Shown in pieces: positions 48,001 through 59,367 of a stretch of 64,000 bases of DNA. Location: positions 785,030 through 849,029 of the forward strand of contig BCIG01000005.1 of NCBI GenBank assembly GCA_001599915.1. Reading direction: 5' to 3'. This DNA is from Symbiotaphrina buchneri. Lineage: Eukaryota; Ascomycota; Symbiotaphrinales; Symbiotaphrinaceae. The notes under the pieces are model-generated. The model was given only the letters and a program-made list of their open reading frames with translations, had not been told where the DNA came from and did not search any database. Position 1 is the stretch's first letter; every line of letters starts with the position of its first letter. The position numbers and the translations under genes are program-made.

Positions 48001-48256
48001 AGGGCAAGGGGAGGTGGGTAAAGAGGATGTGGATGAAGGAGAAGTCGGTGGAGAGGAGAGGGGGTTGGTGGAGTTGGTGAGATTGAGGTTGGAGGGGATT
48101 GATAGTGGAGAGAGAAAGGGGTTGGGAAGGAGTGAAGGGCAGGGAGTGTGAGGGGGAGGTAATAAGGAGGAAAGGGAGAGGTTGCAGTACACACTGGAGA
48201 TTTTGATGCAGGCTGGTGCGGAGGGAGGGGAGCGGGTGGAGGTGGTTGGTGAGTAG
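45030..48256 (+). pseudogene. Protein kinase-ankyrin repeat gene, frame disrupted
   Basis: The first part encodes a Ser/Thr kinase N-lobe and catalytic loop with standard residues: LGEGGQFRVQRV (Gly loop), YVAVKTVK (Lys), IVHGDLKHENVLV (HGD with Lys and Asn) and KLADFGGS (DFG). Directly after DFG, between about 45760 and 45783, the frame changes and the sequence jumps to a Sel1-like stretch (FYLFMCHMHNFGVRF, RWLLGAARH). The activation segment and C-lobe are absent. About six or more ankyrin repeats follow (DGLLHYAASTGNTEALRHLI, ETPLVCACRSGYFEAAMFLL, YTPLTRAVMANSLPAVRCLL). A further frame change lies in a G-rich stretch near 47930; a plausible tail (LQYTLEILMQAGAE) then runs to the TAG at 48256. 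No introns are needed. Intact relatives would be kinase-ankyrin signalling proteins. Confidence 0.72.
47920..48175 (+). repeat. G-rich purine tract at the end of the kinase-ankyrin gene
   Basis: About 250 bases almost free of C, with many runs of three to seven G. Such sequence can form G-quadruplexes and is prone to indel errors, which may explain the frame change near 47930. Confidence 0.7.
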
Positions 48257-48471
48257 GCAGTATGGAGGGAGCGAGGCAGGAGGGTTTTACGAGGGAGGAT
48301 GGTGTAGTGTGAGTCAGCTAATTGGTTACTTCAGTGTCAGTCTATTCGTTGCTGATGACTGGAGCTCTTTGTTAGTGTTATTATATATTAATAATGGTCG
48401 CCGGGTGCTCCCTCTCCGGCTCCCCTTTTCCCTTTCCCGGGGTGAGCGATCCGATCTGGTTGCCAGATGAA

Positions 48472-51082
48472 TTACTCCCCCTGATCCACCATCGTGACCG
48501 AGAAAGAATCGAACGACATGCTATCAAGGATACACTGCCAGGGGGCCACAACCGCCAGCCTTGCCGTGGCTGCACCATCGGTCGTGCCGGGCCACGTGGT
48601 GGCCGTCTCGGTCCAATCTCCCGGTATCGAGTAGCCGTAGTTGGTGTTCCCGACGGTATAGATGGCGCCCTGGCAGTAGCCCAGGTAGCTGCCGTCGCCG
48701 GCGTAGCCAACGCCTTTGGACCAGAACACGACGTCGTAGGCTACGCCCGGACACACGGAGATGACTTGGTTGATCTCGAATGAGTACAGGTACGCTCCGG
48801 AGGGTTTGGTGATCGTGCTGCATGTGGCGGGTGGACGTGTTAGGTGTGTTTGGGCGGTTCGAAGGGGCAGAGATGTAGTAGGGGGAGGAGCGGGACTTAC
48901 GCATAATAGTCCCCGGCCTGTGCACCGCTGGGATCGTCGACAACGGTGCCGGAGAGGTCGTTGCCGTTGTACATGTTGATGCTCCCGAAAAAGTTCCATG
49001 GAGACAAGACGCCCGTCTCGAAGTCGCCGTTGACGACCGCGTTGATGGGGCAGTACGACGTCACGACGGGCAGCGTGACCGTCTCGGTTGCCGTCACGGT
49101 CACCGTGCTGGTGCTGCTGGTCGTGTCGGCGCGGTAGACGGGCACGTCCACGGAGGAAAAGATGGTGGACAGAGGCGCGTCGCTATACAAGGTGCTGTAT
49201 GCGGTTTCGGTCACGGTGTTGGTCATTGAGTATGGTGTTGCTTCTAGACTGCAGGCTGCGGAGAGGACGGCGGCGCTGAATGTCTGCAGTGCATCGGGGA
49301 TGGTGGTGTTGGAGTCTTGACGAGCGTGCACGTTGCTGTTGCGAGCTCGAACTTTCCTAGCGGGGACAGACGACGTGGGGATATACGCTGTTGATGCGGT
49401 GCTGATGGTCACAGTCTCGGTGGCGGTTGTGGGGATGATGTCTGTCTCAGTGCTGGTTATGACGGTGTGGACATTGGAGCTAAACGAAGTTGTGAAAATT
49501 GTTGCAGTGGGCCCATCCACTTCTGTTGTTGATATCGTGGTGGTGGTGTATGCCTGTGTATAGCCCAGGTAGGACGTGCAGAAAGATTGGAGTCCCTCGG
49601 CCTCGATGATGGAGGTCGCCACTGAGATGGAGTCAACGGACGAGCTCATCGTGCTGCTTGTTGTGGGAGAGTTGGGGGAAGTTAACGTGGAACTGGTTGA
49701 TGTGGATGAGATCGATGTGATGCTGGTCGGCGCAGGAGAGCTTGAGCTTGATGAGGACTTGACAAGAACGCCCACAGTACTGATAATGACCGGAAAGCAA
49801 CTCGACGGTGCAGATCCGATCATCAACTGCAGTTCTGCACCACCAACGCCACATATGAACACATCGGCAGCCTGTCCATCTACACTAAAGAGCATAATGT
49901 TACCGTTCTGTTGGACCGTCACCTCGCCTGAGCCTTGCAGGACCTCTGCGCCGTAGAATAGACCCGTCGAGCTGGAATTAGAAGAATCCTGCCTTTTAGC
50001 ATGAGACCAACGACGCCGCGGAATGCTGCTGGCACCGGCATAGATGGTATTGCCGCTTTCGTCGAGGATGTTGTCACTGGTGCTAATGGTGAATTTCACG
50101 GGGATGACGAAGCTGCCGGCCACGAGTTGTGAGGCGTCTTCGCCGACGGGCCAGGCGTTGATGGAGCCGTCGGAGCTAGTGGCGTAGAGTTGGAAGAAGC
50201 TGGCTGATGGGGTCGGAGTGGTTGACGATGTAGTCGTCGGAGAGGGAGACGGCGTGGTGGACGGTGTTGGGACGGTTGTCATAGAGAGGCTTGTTGTAGA
50301 GAGGCTTGTCGTAGAGGATGCCGAGATGTAGCTATCGACCGGATAGCTTGGGGTGGACGAACTGGTACTACTAGAGCTTGTAGATGGAACAGCACTGGTA
50401 GACGTGTTTGTCGAACATATGGATGCTATACTTCTCAGCCAAATTTAAAGAACTGACGATGCTCATTGGTGGACCTACCTGAGATCGGAACAAGCTGTAC
50501 AGACGAGCAACCCGATGGACTCGCTCCGGAAAACACAGCCTGGACTGCCCCTGACAGCAGACAGAACTGCACATTGTAGTTCGCAAATTCCGCATTGGTC
50601 CAGCTCAGAGTACTGCCGGAGACGGAAAATATCGTTGTAACGTCGGGACTACCGCTTGGTAAAGCAAGCGGTGAGTATGCCTCGCCGCTGTGTGCGCCGT
50701 ATGTCTGGTTATTCGAGATAAGCTGGCCATCATGAAGCTGGAAGACTGAAGCCTCGCTGCAGGAAGACACGATATTTGCAGAACTGGCAAGAAACTGCAG
50801 GTCTCGGCGTGCAAGGCCACTTCCGGTTATGCTGAGGAGTATGGGGTCGGGTAGAGTAGTCGTTCCGGCATTCGCAGTCGTGACTGTGGAGGTGACGGTC
50901 TGGGTGGTTGTGGCAGTGAGGACGGTGCTGACACTGACAGGGGCATTGTTGATGTTGATCGTCACTCCTCCGATGTTTATCACAGTATTACTGTTGAAAT
51001 ACTCGTTGATCACAACAGGGTAATGCACCTCCTGAACCACAGAGACTTCCTGGTCCAGCCGGAACAACTGCAAAACAAACAT
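48472..51082 (-). CDS. Ser/Thr-rich surface or secreted glycoprotein, N-terminus lost
   Basis: Exons 51082-50479, 50425-48901 and 48817-48472 encode about 820 residues. The first part (VVINEYF, VINIGGVTININNAPVSV) is followed by long Ser/Thr/Pro-rich mucin-like stretches, basic Kex2-type sites (SHAKRQ, VHARQ) and a C-terminal carbohydrate-binding-like module beginning INAVVNGDFETGVLSPW and ending SFDSFSVTMVDQGE. Cys-bearing blocks such as CSEASVFQL and FCLLSGAVQAVF suggest folded extracellular modules. A secreted cell-surface protein is expected, yet no signal peptide precedes it. Instead the frame continues upstream, without a stop, into the N-terminus of a LaeA-like methyltransferase. The start at 51082 is therefore formal only. 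Confidence 0.6.
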
Positions 51083-51998
51083 ACCTAATCGATCCTGCTC
51101 CGTCTATCGCCCAAGTCCCTCCGTTAGCACACACGTCTCTTACTTCACAGAGCAAACCATCGCACATACCGCATCATTCGGAAGCACATATTCTATGATT
51201 CACTCAGTCAGCACAAACCACAGTCACCATCTCATCTTCAACAACATACTTCCTTCCTTATACCGATGGTACGTCCGACCGTACTCCTCCTCAAACTCGT
51301 AGATACTCGAACGCACCGACGTCGTGGTGGATCTAGCATCAACCAATGTAGTCAGCACCAGCTAAGCTTCTTCCATGGCGACGTCTCCGCTCTGCTCAGG
51401 CCCCCAACACAAGGAGGCCATGCCGGCATCCCATGCATCGATCCTGCCCACTCTGCAGAGCGAATCACAGATGAAAGCACACCGCAAACGCACCTACTAG
51501 ACAAACTCCCCACCGCCGAATCCGTATCGTCAGTATTCTGGATAACCCCATTAGCTCATTCATTCGTCCTAACCACACCACCATCCCTCCCCTTCTGACA
51601 CACGCGCAAAGGCATAACAAGCGCATCAAACACGCAACACGTGGGGCTGTCACGTGTGCAGGGCCCGGGGACGCGTCACTTACGCTCGAACTCGAGTCGG
51701 CTTCTAGGCCACCGACAAAGCTCCCGCTCTGCGACGACGAGGACAGCGTCGATTCCTGCGTCGTCAGCGTCGCCGGCCGCGGCGCCGACGCGCTGGGCTC
51801 TGCTTGTTGTGGGTGCTCTGTTGCAGCAGCGGTTGCAGGGGGTGCATTAGGCTCTGCCTGTTGTGGATGCTCTGTCACTGCAGCAGCGGTGGTGGCAGGT
51901 TCTGCAGCAGCAGCGGAAGAAGTGGGCGGCGCTGGCGACGTTGAAGCAGGTTCAGCTTGTTCCGCCGCCGTCTGGTCGGGCGACTGCTCGGTCGCCAT
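51083..51998 (-). pseudogene. N-terminal remnant of a LaeA-like methyltransferase
   Basis: Exons 51998-51684, 51361-51250, 51192-51170 and 51103-51083 join in phase. A low-complexity Ala/Pro/Glu start with an imperfect repeat (TEHPQQAEP twice) leads to YEFEEEYGRTYHRYKEGKY and VLPNDATEQDRL, the conserved lead-in of LaeA/Llm-type SAM methyltransferases. In that family DRL is followed by a DLQHH-like helix and then the SAM-binding GTGTG motif; here both are absent. Right after DRL stands a GTATGT that looks like a donor site, and 17 bases on a TTTTGCAG acceptor opens the glycoprotein. The catalytic domain is missing, so either a genomic deletion fused two genes or the assembly collapsed. Confidence 0.65.
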
Positions 51999-52850
51999 GA
52001 TCCCCACCCTGGTGAACTCTCAAAACGCAACGATGAAAAAGCAATACGGGCAAGGATGACGACAAGGCGCCCCGGTGCAGGAAGACGCAAATTCCAGACA
52101 GGGATGGACGATGTACGAGCAGATGCTGGTTGCCGCACGCACGGTGATGGGCTGGGAAAGAGAGATCTGATCCTTCCTGCCACGAGTTCGGCACGGGTGG
52201 TGTGGGGCCTTTGGCCTGTCACGGGAAAGGAACTTCCCGCATTGCCCGAGCACAAAACAACCGAGGGGGGAAAGAGAGAAATGTGAGCTCACAATTGTGT
52301 TATTTTACATGCCGCAGAACAAGCGAGGCAAGCTCTCGGCAGATGGAAGGGAAATTGGAGCAATTTGCTCACCCAATCACTGCGGTTGGTCAGTGTGATT
52401 ACCCAAGCCTGATCGGATGCTAGTGTACAGGTAGCTGCCGACCCGGGCGTAACCGGCTGTGACCGCCTGTCACATCAGAGAGATTATTTGCGGGTGCGAC
52501 GGTTTTAAGCTTCTTTAGCCGAGGATATGTGATAGGCCGAGGAATCACATGAAGACGCAAGACGAAGAAACTCCATTCTTGATTGTTCATTAAGATGGGA
52601 TGCCGTACTGGCATTGCAAATATATACAGGGAGAAGGTATTGGGCGTAGTTTGCTGGTAACAGCCCTAGCCGGTGGTCACCTACTCATTAACCACCAGCT
52701 GCAAATTCGTCATATCTCGTATAAAACCATCATTCATTTATTCGCCCGTCACAAGTGCCAGAGGCAGAAGTTTAGGGAAGTACTAGATACGCCATCCGTC
52801 AGCCTTTGCAAATCGTATCAATAACCAGAACAAACAAAACCAAGACTCAC
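51999..52850. other. Intergenic; contains the uncertain last exon of the sedolisin gene
   Basis: 852 bases. Its right end (52850 downwards) begins with GTGAGT, a donor after the sedolisin GFGTP. Two candidate last exons are discussed in the findings. No other gene is seen. Confidence 0.5.
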
Positions 52851-54641
52851 CGGCGTTCCAAACCCCGTGACAGCATCCCAGCCCACCTCGGCCGGGAACC
52901 CGCTGGTATTGCACCCGAGGCTGCTGCCGGACGTGATATCGGTGAAGCCCGCCCAGCCCTTACTATACAGCCATGGATTCAGGAACCCCAGAGGCGGTCT
53001 CCCCAGCGCCAGCAAGCCATCATTAACCAGACTAATCACACTCGACGCCGTCGGGGTCGAAGCACTCGTGCCATCCAAGATCGCCACAGAGCCGTTCCAG
53101 ATAGTGATGAACCGCTGGCCCTGCGCCGCGATATCCGGATACGCCCTGCCGGACTTATTATACAAGCCATCGTACTCGCCGTGCAGGGAGGCGATGTACG
53201 GCGGCACGACGGCGTCCTGATAGGTGGGGCGCGCGAAGTAGTTGCTGAACCCGCCGCCGGACGAAAAGCCGTTGCTGGCGTCGTACGCGACCACCTCGGG
53301 CGCCACGTCCTTGGTTGCGCCCACGGACGTCACGTACGGGCAGCCGTCCGGGAACGAGGGGAGGAACGTCGGCCGATCCGTGCCGTCGTTGGTATAGCAC
53401 GTGCCGTCGGACCCAACGCCGCTGTCGCCGCTGGCGAAGAGCACGCTGACGCCGCGCGCGCCGAGTTGCGCGTACGAGTTACATACCGCCTGCGCGTACG
53501 AGTACGGCACCGTCTGCTCGTCGTCGCCGTAGCTGGCGCTGATGACCTGCGGCACGTCCGGCTGGGCAAGAATATACTGCAGCCAGACGAGGTACGGCTC
53601 GTTCGTGTCGGTCGGCGTGTTCTCGTCGGGCTGGAACGGCGGGCTGCCGCCTGTGTTGTACGCCGTCAGCGGCGTCGGCCACGTAATCCCCAGGATCGTC
53701 TCGGCGTCCAGGTTCCCCTCGAGATCCTGCCCGTCGGCGAGCCGCTCGGCGGATAGTGGTGTCTGCTGGTTCTGGCCGTTGGCGATGATCTCGATGGGGA
53801 ACTCGTAGGCCGCCGCAGCGGCTTCGGGCCGGTACTGCGAGAGGAACAGGTGCACGTCGGACCGGTTGTTGGTCTCGTTCAGGAAGTTGTTGAGCGCGAT
53901 CTTGTTCCGCCCTGCGGCTAGTGGGATGTAGTCCACCGTGCCGTACAGCGTGCGCAAACACAGCGGCGTGACGCCCGTGGAGTTGCACACGGCTGCTACG
54001 GATAGGTCCTTTGGCAGGTCGTGGAAGTCCTGGAAAGTCACGTCGGCGTCCAGCTCGGCGATGCGCAGGGTTGTTTTGCGGGCTTTGGGCCGGAAGAACG
54101 AGTTGGTGGGCTGGATGGTTTGGATGTGCTCGTGCAGATGCAGGGGCAGAGACCATTCGGGCGCGCGCACGACGCGCGAGCCGTCTTCGTGCTCGAAAAC
54201 GGAGTAGTGCGTGTCCAAGAGCTGCTCGATGGATTTTACTGGAAGCATGACCGTGATCCAGTCCCGGGCAGGGCTATATTGCAGCGTGCTCGCGTCGACG
54301 CCATTGTCCGCCAACCAGTCATGCACGAGATCCAATGCATCGTCGGTGGGCTTGACGAGCTCATTGACCTCCTCGCTACTCAGATGCTGGCCGTAGCGTG
54401 CGTGGAAGGGGTCCGACACTTCGTACAGGTGCCGCTCAAGCTCAAGGAACTGGCTTTGTTTCAGCGCGATGTTCAGGCTGATGACATGGTCTTCGGGCGC
54501 AGCGCCGATCCGCGTCCATCCTCGAGGGACCGGGTGGGTGTCTTTGACGGCGTACTTGGAGCGAGTGTGTCTCGGTGCAGGCGACGCGAGAGCAGTTGAA
54601 GCCGCGAGCAGGCCGAGGACGAAAAAGCGAAGGACAGCCAT
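52851..54641 (-). CDS. Sedolisin (S53), secreted tripeptidyl-peptidase-like
   Basis: The main exon, 597 codons, starts at an ATG followed by a clear signal peptide (AVLRFFVLGLLAASTALASP). The prodomain covers roughly residues 25-200 (GWTRIGAAPEDHVISLNIAL, HLSSEEVNELVKPT). The catalytic part shows the S53 Glu-Asp pair in EGNLDAE, an oxyanion region around SGDSGVGSDG, and the Ser motif DGTSASTPTASSVISL. Ca-binding Asp residues lie near the end (FTDITSGSS, GWDAVTGFGTP). Acidic, secreted removal of tripeptides is expected. The coding frame ends at a GTGAGT donor (52850) after GFGTP; a short last exon is required and is not certain. N-glycosylation sequons are frequent (NNRS, NKSG, NGSV). Confidence 0.88.
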
Positions 54642-56144
54642 CGTTATCTCTCTTTGTCTTTGCAGAGATAACGATGAGGCAGGCAACGATTGACAATTGA
54701 ACCGAGGTACGGAGAAATAATCAAAAGCGCTCCAGGTCGTAATCAAGCAAAGACTCAATTCCGGGGGGAACCCATCCAGTTTATAGCTTCATAGAACCCG
54801 GCGGAACAGCAAGGCACCCGCGCGGGCGCCCATCACATCATCATTTATCCTCCCCTCTCCGCAGTGTAACCATCCCTGCTTATCGGCGCGGAAATTAGCT
54901 TCTCGCCGGCGTCCATTTGGTGCAACATCAACCCTGCATGGTCCAAGAATCGGGCGGTGGGCAGGTGGAACAGTTATCGCTGGCCTGCGATCGTCGACGT
55001 TCCATCCCATGTCTTCCCGGCCCGGACCCCTGCCTGTCTTAGACCCGCTCGGGAAGGTGCAGTGGCTTATCTGGCGGGGAAGGGTTATGATTGGATACTG
55101 TGTGGGGACGGTATCGATGGCGGGAAGCTTCGCCTGTTTATCCTCCTGCCCGTTTGGGTAAGAGGACAGCGGTCTTGCAGCGCGCTCGCTGCGTACCTGC
55201 TGAGAGAAGCTTGGTGTGTGCGACAGCATGGGTTGTCGGCAACAGGACAGGCTTTGACCGAGAGGCGATTGGTCCTCATGGATCATCGTGAGCAGCGATA
55301 ATAATCAAGAACATTATGATCTTAATCAAGGGTCCCAATACTAGTGTATTAGCGATAGAAGCCGACAAGGAAGCTCGTTTTCTTACAATTGCCGTCATCT
55401 TGGAGGCCTGCTACAGGTGCAGACACTGTGCTCCTCCAGAAGAAATATTTAAGATCGACAAACCTGCCACTTGGTGATTGACAGGAAGAGCTGCTTCGGC
55501 TTCCTAGCAGAGTGTATAAATGAAAATCACGCCCTACAGTCCAGATGGGTTGCCCTTCAGCCCGCAGCGCTCCTGGGCCAGCTTTCTGCTCTCGGGAGCC
55601 ATCTACTGTCTCGGATTTCGCGTCTTGATCCGCCGCTGCGAGAAGTGTCGCCGTCGATGGCTTGATTTTGAGGAGAAGAAGGCAAAGAGAAGATCCCCTT
55701 GGCTGTAAACCCAAGTCCTAATCAAAGATGAAAACCTCTAGCTACCTACAGATCTGCAACGTCCTTGTTTGTCCATTGCATGTTTGTTGTTCTACCTGTA
55801 ATTCCTAAGAAGTTCTACTGTTATCGAACTCAACAATGCTTAAAAATACCTCGAGGGACTGCTCTCGCTCGGGCCAGGGGCCTCCCGGAAGGCGAACAAC
55901 GCTCCGGAGATAAGCAAAAACGAAGGGCGCTGCAAACACACCAAAAGCACCAAATTCCCAAGCGAAGCATCGTTACCTCCGATAAGTCCCACGTCTAGCC
56001 CCGATAACTCCTGACCATATAAAGGTCTTGAACAGAACATCCCCCTTCCTACCGTACTCCGTCCAACTCGCAGAATAATCCAAGATTCCAAGCGCCAAGA
56101 AGCCCCACATGAGTCTTCGAACAACAGCGTTGTAATCACTAACC
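54642..56144. other. Intergenic between divergent sedolisin and SDR genes
   Basis: 1.5 kb. A 62-codon frame at 55520-55708 has a hydrophobic middle and a basic, Cys-containing tail, but no homology is recognised and it is not called. Nothing else is supported. Confidence 0.55.
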
Positions 56145-57028
56145 ATGGCATCCGCAAACTTCGGCACCATCCTCATCATCGGCGCCACGTCCGGCATCGG
56201 CGACGCCTTCGCCCGCCATTACCACGCCCAGGGAAAAAAGATCATCGCGACAGGGCGCCGCAGCGAGAGACTCCAGGCTTTACAGAACGAGCTTCCAGGC
56301 CTTGAGACCGTACAGGTGCGTACACACTGACTGCTAGCCTTTCCCCGACTCCGGAGATGGCACATAACGTCTTCCATGGTTGTCCTGAGCGATGACACTA
56401 ACCGCATGCATAGTTCGACGTCACGGACGTCTCGGGCCTGCCAACCAAGACGGCCGAGCTCACACAGCGGTTCCCAGACATCGACACCGTCTTTCTGATG
56501 GCCGGCATTGGCTCCTTCGGGAATCTGTCCGATATCCCACCGGACGCCATCGCCGCCGAAGTCACTACCAACGTGACGGGGCCGATGATCCTCTCGCACC
56601 TCCTCATTCCACACCTACGTTCGCTGCAAAAGCCCGCGACCCTCGTCTTCGTCTCCTCCGGCATGGCGTTCGTCCCCTTCCCGGTCTACCCGGTGTACTG
56701 CTCCACCAAAGCCGCCATCCACTCCTTCGCCGTGGCCGTACGAGCGCAGTTGAGCGGGTCGAACGTCAATGTGGTCGAGATAGTGCCTCCGTATGTGGCG
56801 ACGGAGTTTGATAAGAGTGTTAAGCATCTGTATCCAACGGTGTTTGGAGACCGCGCGCCTGTGCCCATGACGCTGGAGGATTTCATGAAGGAGGCTACCG
56901 AGGGGTTGGAGGTGCTGCAGGATGGAAAGCCGTTGAAGGAAGTTGCGGCGGGGTCTGCGAAGCCGAGGGCGGCCAAGTGGAGGGAGGCATTTGGACCTCT
57001 GCTGGAGATGATGCATGTCGATGGGTAG
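56145..57028 (+). CDS. Short-chain dehydrogenase/reductase, DltE-like
   Basis: Two exons (56145-56315, 56414-57028) give 261 residues. The cofactor motif is IIGATSGIGDAFARHYHAQG, with ATGRR at the second strand, which favours NADPH. FDVTD, an NxG-type stretch in FLMAGIGSFG, the catalytic Ser in VFVSSGMAF and the YCSTK pair (Tyr-x3-Lys) are all present. It is a cytosolic oxidoreductase of the group annotated as DltE-like in fungi; its substrate is unknown. Its stop lies 110 bases from the end of a convergent Zn2Cys6 regulator gene. Intact. Confidence 0.88.
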
Positions 57029-57138
57029 TCCCTGCCCCATGATCGTAGATAACGTCGTCCCGATCTCACCATCATGCTTGTTTGAACCCACAGTGTCAAA
57101 AACTGCCACTGCCCAAACCTTCCAAACCAGATCGGCCT

Positions 57139-58824
57139 TCAGTAAGCGATGATATCCCAATGCTCCTCATCAAGGAGCTCATCCCAGCCCACCACCCCCT
57201 CTCTATCGCCCGTCTGTTGTCTCACTCTCCAGACCTCCTCCACAACCTCTCTCGCACGGCCAATATTCCTCGCGCCAATGCTCCTCTCCAGCTCCTTCAA
57301 GCCCGCAATCAACACCACGCGATCACTCTCATCGACCGCCTCCACGCCCGCCGCAAACAGCGGCATGGCATGCACCACCCACGGCGAGAACCCCGCCGCG
57401 CGCGTCATTCGCTGCACGCACGCCACTATGTGTTTCACGGCGCTTTGCACACATGGTGTGGTCGACGGCAGGTGCAGAAGTCGCCGGTAGATGTGCAGCA
57501 GGCATGCGTGCTGGTGGATGCTGTTGCTGAGCCGGAAATCGGCCAGCTCGCGCGCGCTGGCGTTCACGGCCGTCGCTGTGCCCGGTCTGAGAAGTGGCGG
57601 CGTCTGCTCATCGCGCGTGATCATCGCGTGGACGGTATCGAGGAGCTTTTCGGCTTCTTGCGGGATGTTGAGAATGCTGGTGTCGGGAGATGGGGTGGAC
57701 TGCGCTAGCGAGGCGAGCTCGCCGATGCGGCCGAGGATGGGAATCAGATCGATAGAGAAGGCGAGAAAATCGTCGATGAAGCTCTGCGGCGGGGTGTTCG
57801 AGACGCACGGATCGCTGGCTTCTTCGGCGATAGAGGATGTGCGTTTCGTGCTGACGGCCGCGGTCGTGACGATGCCGACGTACATTCGGTCGAGGAGAAG
57901 ACGCGTCGAGTCCTGCGCTGCGCTAGCATCCATAAGCAGCGGCGGGCGTTCGCTGGACGAGAGGATCGCTCTCGCGCCCTTAAGGTGTAGATGCCACGAA
58001 TGCTGCCTGTCGTCGGGCGAGTAGATATCGCAGAGGCAGAGCAGCAGGGCGGTGGCGAGCGTGGCGTCGCTGTCGGGTTCTTTCACCATGCTGTTCCGGA
58101 AGCCCTGGATGCTGGAATACAGCAGGTGTGAGATCAGGAAGTCGACGCTGCGCCCGTCGACTTCGCGGATGCCGTGCGATAGGCAGTTGATGCTTGCTAG
58201 CGCCATAATAGCGGCCATTAGATGTGGCTTGCCGAAGGCCATGGGGACGAGCTCGCGGCATAGGCTGGCGTGGATCTCCTTGTGGCATGATAGGCTGCGG
58301 GTACTGTTCTGCAGAAACCGCTCCAGTAAGAGTCGTGCGGCGTGTGGCATGGTGAAGCCCGGCGGTGCCAGGTTGACCGCCAGCTCCATCTGCTGCTGAT
58401 CAGAAGTAGAGGCCGTCGCAGATACCAAGGGCTCGGGCTTGGTTACTTCTAGACCGTAAACAAACCCATTACTCGAGTTGACTGTCTCGATCGTCAGCCC
58501 TAGAATCCTGAAATAAGGACAAGTTCACCAACAAATCTTCTTCGCATTCACATCCAGGCAATCCCCAAACCGACTCTTCTTGAACCCTCTTCCTCCCCAC
58601 GATAGCTTGAGCTTGTACTCGCACGTGACCTTTGCATGACGGCAAGAACCACAGACCGGCTTGGTCTCGTCACACTTCTTCCTCCGCTTCTTGAACTCGA
58701 GGCATCCGTTGCGAGACTTCACGACCGGCACTGAATACCGGGCTTTCCCGGAGGTGGTCGAGGAGGCGGGCGACGCCGGCACCATGGGTCCGCCGACCTC
58801 AGTGACCGTTGGGTTGTCTCCCAT
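57139..58824 (-). CDS. Zn2Cys6-type regulator with a lost zinc ligand and an in-frame TGA
   Basis: A single frame of 562 codons. The zinc cluster reads SRNGCLEFKKRRKKC, then KPVCGSC and VTCEY. The expected second Cys is Phe (residue 44, codon at 58695-58693, TTC where TGC is expected). Downstream is a fungal transcription-factor domain (PHAARLLLERFLQNSTRSLS, FGKPHLMAAIMALASINCLS, LTATALLL-like helices) of normal length. One in-frame TGA (58527-58525) separates the DNA-binding and regulatory parts. It lies inside a 21-base GT...TTTCAG segment (58528-58508) whose removal would keep the frame. Either this is a remnant of a shortened intron or the gene is broken. Its neighbours are an SDR (convergent) and a PrpD-type gene (divergent). 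Confidence 0.75.
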
Positions 58825-59367
58825 CTCTTACTACTACATGCTGGATGATGCTGTCACTGGCAGTTGACGTTCATTTTCGATGGCTGTGGTTGCTGATTTG
58901 GGCAGATCAGCGGTGGACGTCGTCGAAAAGTAGTAGGGCTGTCACGTGCGCGAACTAAACTCTGGTTGGGGAAACGAAAGCTTGGCGGCCCACCAGCTCA
59001 TTGATCATTGGTCAAGACCGCCCGCAAGCCTGCCAGCTAAAATTTCCCGAAAAGACCCGTCCTCGCCGTAATATTAATCGAATTTCTGCTGTTCCCGGTC
59101 CGTATTCTGTACTTACTGGAAAACAATATCTGACTTAGAAGAAACTTTGGTGCTTTCAGTAACTTTGGCTCCATATCATTGTGCCATCCAACAAGATGCG
59201 GGTGCTGTGGGGTCTTTTCCCCGCACTGCCAGCAAATTTCGATATATACCCCACACCAACTGAGAATGCATAGCACCCCATCACAACAGCTTCAACGCTA
59301 CAGGGCTGGGAATTGACATGTCCGAAGGGGCCACAGCATGGTCCACTCCCGACTATGAAACTTCGCA
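58825..59367. other. Divergent intergenic region (regulator / MmgE-PrpD gene)
   Basis: 543 bases with both promoters. A weak TATA-like GATATATACC lies near 59,240. No gene is seen. Confidence 0.55.

Noticed and set aside
55520-55708. 62-codon small protein candidate
   Set aside because: One hydrophobic segment and a basic tail only; no homologue recognised, no clear promoter, and such frames are expected by chance in 1.5 kb.
57082-57708. 208-codon plus-strand frame
   Set aside because: Antisense shadow of the Zn2Cys6 regulator's C-terminal domain.
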